The notes under the pieces: model-generated
What the model was told of the DNA's origin: nothing
Database searches by the model: none
What the model saw: only the letters and a program-made list of their open reading frames with translations
Position numbers and translations under genes: made by a program
In this document: positions 1 through 6,151 of the stretch, piece by piece
How the letters are laid out: every line of letters begins with the position of its first letter
Position numbering within the stretch: the first letter of the stretch is position 1
From: Candidatus Omnitrophota bacterium
GTDB taxonomy: Bacteria > Omnitrophota > Gorgyraeia > JABMRN01
DNA: 6,859 nucleotides
Direction: 5' to 3'
Assembly (NCBI GenBank): GCA_013202515.1
Contig: JABMRN010000070.1
Span: 1-6,859 of the forward strand

Positions 1-2
1 AG

Positions 3-131
3 TTTAAGGCAACCGAATATAGGATAGAAGAAAAAAAAGGCAGATTTTTTGCAGTAACAAAGTCTCCGGCCGGCACGCACGAGTGTTGGAGAGTTGTTTC
101 AAAAGATACTGCTGCAAAGCTTAAAAAGTAA
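3..131 (+). CDS. C-terminal end of an unidentified protein (partial)
   Basis: An open frame enters from the left edge and runs for 42 codons to a TAA at 129-131. The other two + frames are closed by stops within the first 30 bases. The visible peptide is basic and ends in Lys-Leu-Lys-Lys; near its middle it has the stretch SPAGTHECWRVV. I do not recognise the family from so short a piece and assign no function. It lies 32 bases upstream of rsfS on the same strand with no hairpin terminator between, so it is probably co-transcribed with rsfS. Genes such as nadD or LytR-type proteins often sit before rsfS, but nothing here identifies either. Confidence 0.55.
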   Translation, partial: FKATEYRIEEKKGRFFAVTKSPAGTHECWRVVSKDTAAKLKK

Positions 132-163
132 ATATAAGTCTTGTTGAAGCTTAACTGGCCCCT

Positions 164-622
164 GTGTTTAAGGTGATGCCTAGAATTGATTTCATGATTA
201 GCTCTTCAAGCAGTCTAGTCAAAAGAGGCGAAGAGAGAATAGACCCCAGGAATAAGGCTTTACATATTAGCAGGATTGCGCTCGAGAAAAAGGGCGAAAA
301 TGTCATTGTGATGGACATGAGAGGGCTTGCTGTTTTTTGTGATTTTTTCGTCATAGTAAGCGCTGAATCTACCAGGCGCGTGAAAGCGATAGCGAGTGCT
401 ATAGTCGAAGGGTTGCAGGAATTGGGGTTACGGAATCACCACATAGAGGGCGAAAAAGATGCTCTTTGGGTACTTCTTGACTACAGCGACGTGGTAGTCC
501 ATGTTTTTTATAAAACAATAAGAGATTTTTACGATATTGAGCGTCTGTGGCAGGACGTACCTAAAGAGTTGATTTCCTCCATATGTCAAAACAATCAATT
601 GAAGCAAGAATATCCCACCTAA
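164..622 (+). CDS. rsfS: Ribosomal silencing factor RsfS (Iojap/DUF143 family)
   Basis: RsfS binds ribosomal protein L14 (uL14) on the free 50S subunit and blocks joining with the 30S subunit, lowering translation in starvation or stationary phase. The family core spans about residues 29-135. Visible signatures are the VIVMDMRGL strand, the CDFFVIVSAES segment (canonical DYFVI-G-S), the EG-x6-WVLLDYSDVVVHVF block and the RDFYDIERLW ending. The protein is 152 residues, against the usual 105-120. The excess is a poorly conserved, Ser-rich N-terminal stretch of about 28 residues. The start is uncertain: GTG 164, GTG 173, ATG 176 and ATG 194 are all in frame and none has a convincing Shine-Dalgarno. 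No ATG, GTG or TTG start lies between 197 and the conserved core, so some extension is unavoidable. The 3' end overlaps argS by 40 bases, suggesting translational coupling. Confidence 0.93.
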   Translation: MFKVMPRIDFMISSSSSLVKRGEERIDPRNKALHISRIALEKKGENVIVMDMRGLAVFCDFFVIVSAESTRRVKAIASAIVEGLQELGLRNHHIEGEKDALWVLLDYSDVVVHVFYKTIRDFYDIERLWQDVPKELISSICQNNQLKQEYPT

Positions 623-2277
623 TAGAACAATCGTTATGTCGATTGACTAGGATTTTACCTGCAAAAAAGACGCTTCCGGAAGATCTTGGTATACAGCTTG
701 AGATTCCAAAAGACATGGCACACGGCGATCTCACGACTAATGCAGCAATGAGAATGGCGAATTTTTTCGGGTTATCGCCAATGGTGCTTTCGGAGAAGAT
801 AGTCTCATTAATTCAAGAAGACCTCAAAAAAAGCAATCTAGAATCTTCTGTTTCAGAAATCGAGGTTAAGAAACCCGGTTTCATGAACTTTTTTTTATCA
901 GAGCAAGTACTATTTGACAATCTCAAAATAATTAAAGAAGAAAATGACTGCTATGGCGCATCCAATCTGGGGGCCGGCCAAAGAATTCAGATTGAATTTG
1001 TGAGTGCTAATCCTACTGGACCCCTAACGGTAGCACATGGTCGACAGGCTGCTGTAGGCGATGCGCTTGGAAAAATTCTGGAGTTTTCTGGTCACAAGGT
1101 TTCAAGAGAATATTTTTTAAATGATGAAGGCCGTCAAATAGATGCCCTAGGAGAATCTATACTTTTTCACTATCTTGCAATAAACGAAGTTAACATTCCG
1201 TTTCCTGAAGATGGCTACAGGGGTGCATACATAACTGAGATTGCAGAAGAAATAAACAAAAAATATAAGGACAAGTTTGTAGAAGGTTATCATAAGCATA
1301 GGAAATTCTTTTCAGATTACGGTGTTAATGTTATTGTAGGCGGCATTAAAAAGGACCTTGCTGATTTTAATGTCTGCTTTGATGTTTGGTTTCCGCAGAG
1401 CTCTCTTACGAAAAAACGTGTTTCAGACGTACTTGATAGCTTAAGAAAGAAAGGTTTTGTATACGATAAAGACGGTGCAGTCTGGTTTAATTCCATGAAG
1501 CTAGGTGACGATAAAGATCGCGTTGTCGTTAAAAGCGACGGCTCATTTACGTATCTTGCGCCAGATATTGCTTATCATCTCAACAAGTACAAGAGGGGTT
1601 TTAAGCGACTTGTTGACATATGGGGACCGGATCATCATGGATATGTTCCGAGAATAAAAGCAGCAATAAAAGCGCTTGGGTATGACGAGAAGAGTCTTTC
1701 TGTTCTGCTTGTTCAACTTGCAACTTTATACAGGGATGGTAAGGCCCTTTCGATGTCTACCAGGAAGGGCGAATTCATCACCCTTAAGGAAGTTATTAAG
1801 GAAGTGGGAAGCGATGTAGCAAGATTTTTTTTCCTAATGCGAAAACTCGACAGCCATCTTGATTTTGATCTCGAACTTGCTAAGAGGCAATCCCGAGACA
1901 ACCCTGTATTTTACATACAATACGCCCATGCAAGAATCTGGTCGATAAAAGATTTTGAATACAAACAAGCTAAAGGTTCGATACCGCATAGACTTGATGT
2001 GAGCCTTATAAAGGAAAAAGAAGAAAAAAATCTTCTACGTCTTCTGTTTCAGTTTCCAAGCTGCACAAGTGGATGCGCACGCAATCTCGAACCCTATATT
2101 TTAATCGCTTACCTTAATAATTTGGCTCGCGCCTTTCATGATTTCTATACAAAACACAGGGTGGTCAGTGATGATACGGCACTCTCTGGAGCCAGGCTCT
2201 ACTTAATTGATTGTGTCCGCATTTGCATTGGTAACGGTCTTAATCTCCTTGGCGTATCGCTTCCTAAGAAAATGTAG
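583..2277 (+). CDS. argS: Arginyl-tRNA synthetase (ArgRS, class Ia)
   Basis: This cytoplasmic enzyme charges tRNA-Arg with arginine using ATP. At 564 residues it is full length for the family. In order: the ArgRS-specific N-terminal tRNA-recognition domain (about 5-100, with IPKDMAHGDLTTNAA near residue 43); the catalytic Rossmann core with the HIGH-equivalent at SANPTGPLTVAHGRQA (141-156, His152); the KMSKS-equivalent MSTRKG at 391-396; the family stretch ARFFFLMRKLDSHLDFDL just after it; and a C-terminal DALR anticodon-binding helical domain from about 445 to the end, closing with LLGVSLPKKM. The first HIGH position is Thr149 and the third is Ala151, so the motif reads TVAH instead of HVGH. 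ATG 583 fits the family N terminus, although it lies 40 bases inside rsfS and has only a distant AAAGAG upstream (563-568). It is followed by a 50-base gap to mfd with no good terminator. Confidence 0.97.
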   Translation: MSKQSIEARISHLIEQSLCRLTRILPAKKTLPEDLGIQLEIPKDMAHGDLTTNAAMRMANFFGLSPMVLSEKIVSLIQEDLKKSNLESSVSEIEVKKPGFMNFFLSEQVLFDNLKIIKEENDCYGASNLGAGQRIQIEFVSANPTGPLTVAHGRQAAVGDALGKILEFSGHKVSREYFLNDEGRQIDALGESILFHYLAINEVNIPFPEDGYRGAYITEIAEEINKKYKDKFVEGYHKHRKFFSDYGVNVIVGGIKKDLADFNVCFDVWFPQSSLTKKRVSDVLDSLRKKGFVYDKDGAVWFNSMKLGDDKDRVVVKSDGSFTYLAPDIAYHLNKYKRGFKRLVDIWGPDHHGYVPRIKAAIKALGYDEKSLSVLLVQLATLYRDGKALSMSTRKGEFITLKEVIKEVGSDVARFFFLMRKLDSHLDFDLELAKRQSRDNPVFYIQYAHARIWSIKDFEYKQAKGSIPHRLDVSLIKEKEEKNLLRLLFQFPSCTSGCARNLEPYILIAYLNNLARAFHDFYTKHRVVSDDTALSGARLYLIDCVRICIGNGLNLLGVSLPKKM

Positions 2278-2278
2278 C

Positions 2279-2293
2279 ATGTTTTATAAACAT
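2279..2293. repeat. Short perfect AT-rich inverted repeat
   Basis: ATGTTT - TAT - AAACAT forms a 15-base palindrome with 6-base arms, starting two bases after the argS stop codon. It has no GC in the core of the stem and no T-run after it, so it is a poor intrinsic terminator. It could be a weak operator or a chance palindrome in AT-rich DNA. No function is assigned. Confidence 0.35.
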
Positions 2294-2327
2294 TGTTACG
2301 AAATCCAAGCCGCGTTATTTATAATCC

Positions 2328-4226
2328 ATGTTTGAATCCATAAAAATCCACAAAGATCAGGAAATCAAACCATATTCCTTGGCTAGGCAATTGGTAGCTA
2401 TTGGCTACCGTCGTTGCCAAGGGCTCACGGAACACGGAGATTTTGTTGTTCGAGGAGAAAGTGCTCTCATCTATCCGGCTACATTCGAATATCCGGTAAG
2501 AATAGAATTTTCCGGTAACACGGTCGAAAGAATAGTATCGATAGATCTCGTTAGCTATAAGTCTATAGAGGAGCACAATGCCCTGATAGTGCTTCCGACT
2601 AAAGCTGAGGGCGGATTCAGGAGGCGCAGGGCTAGGCCATGCCCCGATGACAAGGATCCGATTGACTCATTTGTTGATATCGAGGTTGGCGATTATGTAG
2701 TTCATACAGATTACGGTATCGGGAAATTCCTCGGCATAAAAAAGATTAAGGATGCCTGGCACGGAGAAGAGGAAAGCGTTGTCATTGAATACAAAGACAA
2801 AGACGTTCTCTATGTTCCCTTTTCTGAAATCAACAAAATTCAGAAGTATATTTACTTCTCGAGAAAAAGGCCCCTCATTCATAAGCTCGGCGGGAAACGC
2901 TGGCAGAAAGCAAAAGAACGCGCAGTACATGGCATTGTCAAGATTGCAAAGGACTTACTTGAGGTGCAAGCTAAAAGAGAGAGCCTTAAGGGACATAGCT
3001 TCAGCGCTGATACAGACTGGCAAAAGCAGGTAGAAGAGTCATTCCCCTTTAAAGAAACCAAAGACCAGTTGATTGCAACCGACTTATTAAAACGAGATAT
3101 GGAATCAATCAGGCCAATGGACAGGCTTTTGTGTGGAGACGTTGGTTACGGAAAGACCGAGGTAGCGCTTCGCGCTGCCTTTAAGGCGGTGATGGATAAT
3201 AAGCAGGTTGCAATACTTGTTCCAACCACTATATTGGCCGAACAGCATTACGCGACTTTCAAAGACAGGTTTAAAATATTCCCTATTAACGTAGAAATGC
3301 TTTCACGATTCAGAAGTCAATCAACACAGAAGGAAATAATTGCGAATCTTAAAACAGGTGCCGTTGATGTTGTGATAGGCACGCACCGCCTTTTATCCGA
3401 CGACATAAGCTTTAAGGATTTAGGCCTTCTTATAATCGACGAGGAACAAAGATTCGGTGTTGTGCATAAAGAGAAGTTAAAGAAAATTAGGCTTATTGTT
3501 GATGTTTTAACGTTAACTGCAACGCCCATACCTAGGACGCTCTACTTAGCGCTCATGGGAGGAAGGGATATTTCCGTAATAAATACACCTCCGCTTCTGC
3601 GGCAGCCGGTTGAAACCCAAATCATTGAGTATGACGAAGGTGTTGTAAATAGGGCCATTAAAAAAGAACTCGATAGAAAGGGTCAAGTATATTTCGTACA
3701 TAATAGGATTGACAACATAAATAAAGTGAGAGATAACTTGAAAAAGTGCTTACCGAAAGCACGAATCGAAATAGGTCACGGTAGGATGCCAGAAAAGGAA
3801 CTAGAAAAAACAATGTTTAAATTTATTAAAGGTGGGATTGATGTGCTTGTGTGCACAACCATTATACAATCTGGTATTGATATTCCGAACGCTAATACCC
3901 TTATAGTTAATAGGGCCGAGAATTTCGGTTTAGCAGATCTCTACCAATTAAGGGGAAGGGTTGGAAGGTTTAACAGAAAGGCCTACTCATATTTCATAGT
4001 GGCGCGAAAGAGCGCATTAACGCATGAATCGCAAAGACGGCTTAATGCAATAAAGAAATTCACCAAGCTCGGTTCTGGATTTAAAATAGCAATGCAGGAT
4101 CTTGAGTTAAGGGGTGCTGGAAATCTCCTAGGGACAGAGCAGCATGGTTACATAGAGCAGGTAGGATTCGATCTTTATTGCCGGCTTCTTAGAAATGCAA
4201 TTGAATCTATTAAGCAAGAGAAATAG
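2328..4226 (+). CDS. mfd: Miniature Mfd: transcription-repair coupling factor motor lacking most of the UvrB-like module and D7
   Basis: Mfd is an ATP-driven DNA translocase that pushes or removes stalled RNA polymerase and, in full-length forms, recruits UvrA for excision repair. Residues 1-95 match only the end of the UvrB-homology module (GYRR, GDFVVRG, EYPVRIEF, ending at VLP). An Arg-rich linker (RRRRAR) follows, then the CarD-like polymerase-interacting domain (about 117-185, GDYVVHTDYGIGKFLG). Next is the RecG-like motor: Walker A GDVGYGKT 270-277, DEEQ 371-374, TATPIPRT 397-404, QLRGRVGR 540-547. The TRG motif lies at about 569-615 (LGSGF, DLELRGAGNLLG). The chain stops at 632; usual Mfd is about 1,000-1,180 residues. 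The UvrB-like domains D1a, most of D2/D1b and D3 are missing, as is C-terminal D7. The frame is intact, with an in-frame stop at 2322-2324, so ATG 2328 is the most upstream start; it lacks a Shine-Dalgarno. A terminator follows directly. Confidence 0.93.
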   Translation: MFESIKIHKDQEIKPYSLARQLVAIGYRRCQGLTEHGDFVVRGESALIYPATFEYPVRIEFSGNTVERIVSIDLVSYKSIEEHNALIVLPTKAEGGFRRRRARPCPDDKDPIDSFVDIEVGDYVVHTDYGIGKFLGIKKIKDAWHGEEESVVIEYKDKDVLYVPFSEINKIQKYIYFSRKRPLIHKLGGKRWQKAKERAVHGIVKIAKDLLEVQAKRESLKGHSFSADTDWQKQVEESFPFKETKDQLIATDLLKRDMESIRPMDRLLCGDVGYGKTEVALRAAFKAVMDNKQVAILVPTTILAEQHYATFKDRFKIFPINVEMLSRFRSQSTQKEIIANLKTGAVDVVIGTHRLLSDDISFKDLGLLIIDEEQRFGVVHKEKLKKIRLIVDVLTLTATPIPRTLYLALMGGRDISVINTPPLLRQPVETQIIEYDEGVVNRAIKKELDRKGQVYFVHNRIDNINKVRDNLKKCLPKARIEIGHGRMPEKELEKTMFKFIKGGIDVLVCTTIIQSGIDIPNANTLIVNRAENFGLADLYQLRGRVGRFNRKAYSYFIVARKSALTHESQRRLNAIKKFTKLGSGFKIAMQDLELRGAGNLLGTEQHGYIEQVGFDLYCRLLRNAIESIKQEK

Positions 4227-4240
4227 CTCCCTCTTCAACC

Positions 4241-4263
4241 ACTCGCATAGTTGCGAGTTTTTC
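4241..4263 (+). terminator. Rho-independent terminator after mfd
   Basis: ACTCGCA (4241-4247) pairs perfectly with TGCGAGT (4252-4258) around the loop TAGT. The stem is followed by a T-run, then CC. It starts 14 bases after the mfd stop codon and ends the rsfS-argS-mfd transcription unit before the promoter of the parvulin operon. The U-tract is short, so some readthrough is plausible. Confidence 0.8.
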
Positions 4264-4264
4264 C

Positions 4265-4293
4265 TTGAAAAATAATATACCGTGTGATAAAAT
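4265..4293 (+). promoter_or_regulatory. Sigma-70-type promoter with extended -10 for the parvulin-surA-pdxA operon
   Basis: The -35 element TTGAAA (4265-4270, five of six consensus bases) is separated by exactly 17 bases from the -10 element TAAAAT (4288-4293, five of six). TG at 4285-4286 sits one base before the -10, which is the extended -10 arrangement. The start of transcription is expected near 4300, leaving a leader of only about 13 bases before ATG 4313. The position directly after the mfd terminator supports a separate operon. Confidence 0.72.
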
Positions 4294-4301
4294 CAAACAA
4301 T

Positions 4302-4307
4302 AGGTGG
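4302..4307 (+). promoter_or_regulatory. Ribosome binding site deciding the start of the lipoprotein gene
   Basis: AGGTGG lies five bases before ATG 4313. The longer in-frame alternative, GTG 4304, is inside this element and has no site of its own. ATG 4313 also gives a normal basic N terminus for a lipoprotein signal peptide. Confidence 0.7.
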
Positions 4308-4312
4308 ATTGG

Positions 4313-5170
4313 ATGTTCTTAAAAAAAACTCTTTATAATATAAGCATAATATTACTAATAATGGCTGGATTGTCACTAGCTGGCTGCGGCAGCAAGGGTG
4401 ATGCTCTTGTCAAGATTAATGATACTATTATAACTAGTGCCGATTTTGAAAGAAGAATACAGGCGCTTCCTGCAAGATACCAAGAGCTCGTAATGGCTGA
4501 TAAAAAAAAGTTTCTAGACGAGATAATCGTTGATCAGCTTCTCTATCATGCAGCGCTTAAGGAAAAAGTTGACCAGGGTCTAGAGGTAAAAGACGTGATA
4601 GATGAAGCAAGAAAGAAGATTATCATCGCCAAGTTTCTCAAGGAAAAAGTAGACGATTCCACATCCATAGAGGAAGTTGAGATCAAAGAGTACTATAATG
4701 CGCATTTAGACGAGTTTAGGACCCCGGAGATATTCCGAGCATCTCACATTTTGACCGAAAGCGAGACAGGGGCAGGAGAAGTGCTGTCTGAATTGAAAAA
4801 AGGTAAAGATTTCGAGGAGCTGGCCAGGTTAAAATCGATAGATCCAACGGCCGAAAAGGGAGGGGATCTAGGTTACTTTGTGCGGGGGCAACTGTATCCC
4901 GATTTTGAAAAGGCGATATTTGGTCTTGATGAGGGCGATACAAGCAAGGTCTTTAAGACAAAATTCGGATACCATATCGTTAAGGTTACGGAGATAAAGC
5001 CTGCTGATATTGAAAAATTCGAGGACATCAAAGACAGAATTGGTCAGAAGATGTCAAAGACAAGAAGAAAGGCCCGCTTTAATGAGATGGTTGAAAATCT
5101 TAGAGCTAAGGCAAGAATAGAAATTGATGAGGAAATGCTGGCACATGTAGGAGAGAAAGGAAATGAATAG
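4313..5170 (+). CDS. PrsA/PpiC-type peptidyl-prolyl isomerase lipoprotein (parvulin family)
   Basis: Predicted lipid-anchored foldase that catalyses cis-trans isomerisation of prolyl bonds and chaperones exported proteins at the envelope. From ATG 4313 it has 285 residues. Residues 1-24 form a lipoprotein signal peptide: FLKK, a hydrophobic stretch (about 10-23), and lipobox LAGC with Cys25. Residues +2/+3 are Gly-Ser, so there is no Asp retention signal. A SurA_N-like helical chaperone region covers about 30-135 (start VKINDTIITSADFERRI). A single parvulin (PpiC) domain covers about 136-230, with His145 (ASHIL), GGDLGYF (183-189) and His221 (FGYHIVKV), so both conserved parvulin histidines are present. 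A charged C-terminal helix follows. It is the first gene after its own promoter, and its 3' end overlaps the SurA-like gene by 8 bases. Anchoring to inner or outer membrane cannot be told from sequence. Confidence 0.93.
   Translation: MFLKKTLYNISIILLIMAGLSLAGCGSKGDALVKINDTIITSADFERRIQALPARYQELVMADKKKFLDEIIVDQLLYHAALKEKVDQGLEVKDVIDEARKKIIIAKFLKEKVDDSTSIEEVEIKEYYNAHLDEFRTPEIFRASHILTESETGAGEVLSELKKGKDFEELARLKSIDPTAEKGGDLGYFVRGQLYPDFEKAIFGLDEGDTSKVFKTKFGYHIVKVTEIKPADIEKFEDIKDRIGQKMSKTRRKARFNEMVENLRAKARIEIDEEMLAHVGEKGNE
5149..5154 (+). promoter_or_regulatory. Ribosome binding site of the SurA-like gene, inside the preceding gene
   Basis: AGGAGA lies eight bases before ATG 5163, within the last codons of the lipoprotein gene. 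With the 8-base gene overlap it supports ATG 5163 as the start and coupled translation. Confidence 0.75.
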
Positions 5171-6122
5171 AGGCTTTGTTAAATTTATTTTAGCATATGT
5201 GCTTTTTGTAATAGTTCCTGTCAACTCTGGATTCTGTGAAATAATCGATAAGATAGTTGTTATTGTTAACGATGAGGTAATCACCCAGAGGGAAGTGTAC
5301 AGGAAAATGGCGCCAGTCTATGAGCAAGTCAGCTCTATCTATGGCGAGGACGAAACGGGCAAGCGCATGGAGGATGCCTTTAAGGGGCTTCTTGAACAGC
5401 TTGTTAATGACAAACTGATAGTGAGCGAAGCAAAGCGTAGGGGCATAAGGGTGCCAAAAGAGGAAGTCGAAGCGGAGCTGGACAATATAAAGGAAAGATT
5501 TAAGACTGAACAAGAGTTTTATCTTGTGCTTGATAAGCAGGGCATAAGCATTAACGAGCTTGAAGATAATTATAAAAATGCGATAATTGCAAAGAAATTG
5601 ATTGATCTAGAGATAGGTCCAAAGATACAGGTTACTCCAATAGAGATTATACGTTACTTTAAGAACCACATGGATGAATTCGCTGTTCCTGAGGTTGCCA
5701 AAGTCCGGTCGATCCTCATTCGAGTCAAGGATGGCAGAGGCTCTGAGGAAGCGCTTACTTTGACAGAGGATATAATCCTTCAACTTAAAAGTGGAGATGG
5801 CTTTGACGAAATCGCGAAAGTATATTCCGAAGACAGCCGTGCTTCTTCAGGCGGGGATATGGGGTACGTTAAGAAGGGCGAAATGATGAAGAAGATTGAT
5901 GACGTACTGTTTGCGCTCGACATAGGAGAGTATTCGGAGGTTATCAGAACCGACATTGGATTTCACATCTTTTTCGTAGAAGATAAAAGGCCGCCTCAAA
6001 ATAAGACGTTTGATGAGGTAAAAAGCAGGATCGAAGAAATTATTTTTAATCAGAAGATTCAAAAAAAACTTAAGGAGTATATCGAAAAACTCAGGGCCAA
6101 GGCCTTTATTGCATACAAATGA
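5163..6122 (+). CDS. surA: SurA-like periplasmic chaperone with one parvulin domain
   Basis: Predicted soluble periplasmic chaperone/prolyl isomerase that helps outer-membrane proteins fold. It has 319 residues, against about 430 for E. coli SurA, which has two parvulin domains. Residues 1 to about 25 are a Sec signal peptide (MNRG, hydrophobic core, end near NSGFC|E); no lipobox fits. The SurA_N domain begins at IIDKIVVIVNDEVITQREV (27-45) and runs to about 165. The one PpiC domain covers about 175-275, with GGDMGY (230-235) and His268 (IGFHIFFV). The first parvulin histidine is replaced: the strand reads VRSILI, with Ser183 where ASHIL of the upstream paralogue has His. Isomerase activity may therefore be weak or lost while the chaperone function remains. 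A basic C-terminal helix follows. It sits between the lipoprotein parvulin and pdxA; the surA-pdxA pair is widely conserved. Confidence 0.9.
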   Translation: MNRGFVKFILAYVLFVIVPVNSGFCEIIDKIVVIVNDEVITQREVYRKMAPVYEQVSSIYGEDETGKRMEDAFKGLLEQLVNDKLIVSEAKRRGIRVPKEEVEAELDNIKERFKTEQEFYLVLDKQGISINELEDNYKNAIIAKKLIDLEIGPKIQVTPIEIIRYFKNHMDEFAVPEVAKVRSILIRVKDGRGSEEALTLTEDIILQLKSGDGFDEIAKVYSEDSRASSGGDMGYVKKGEMMKKIDDVLFALDIGEYSEVIRTDIGFHIFFVEDKRPPQNKTFDEVKSRIEEIIFNQKIQKKLKEYIEKLRAKAFIAYK

Positions 6123-6151
6123 GGCCATTGGTCCGGAATTCGTGCTTCAAG

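Noticed and set aside
117..154. Repeated AAGCTTAA (117-124 and 147-154) before rsfS
   Set aside because: Two copies of an 8-base AT-rich word 22 bases apart, one of them inside coding sequence; too short to distinguish from chance.
2279..2293. Inverted repeat after argS as a terminator
   Set aside because: The stem is nearly all A-T and is not followed by a T-run, so argS-mfd readthrough is more likely.
2752..3033. Second + strand open frame inside mfd
   Set aside because: It overlaps the conserved polymerase-interacting domain in another frame and its translation looks like a frame-shifted shadow.
2328..4226. Short Mfd as a frameshifted or fragmented full-length gene
   Set aside because: The frame is uninterrupted. 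Upstream there are only 50 bases before argS with an in-frame stop at 2322, and downstream a terminator follows at once, so no orphaned coding pieces are present on either side.
2328..4226. RecG helicase instead of Mfd
   Set aside because: The motor is shared with RecG, but the CarD-like polymerase-binding domain and the linker with LHKLGG-x-W are Mfd features, and there is no RecG wedge/OB domain.
4304..4312. GTG 4304 as the start of the lipoprotein gene
   Set aside because: It lies within the AGGTGG element that serves ATG 4313 and would add only Met-Asp-Trp before the normal signal peptide.
5163..5240. SurA-like protein as a second lipoprotein
   Set aside because: Cys25 is preceded by Ser-Gly-Phe, which does not fit a lipobox; a cleaved Sec signal peptide is more consistent.
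5190..5513. Antisense open frame of 107 codons opposite surA
   Set aside because: It is a shadow of the SurA-like coding region; low-complexity hydrophobic/aromatic translation without family features.
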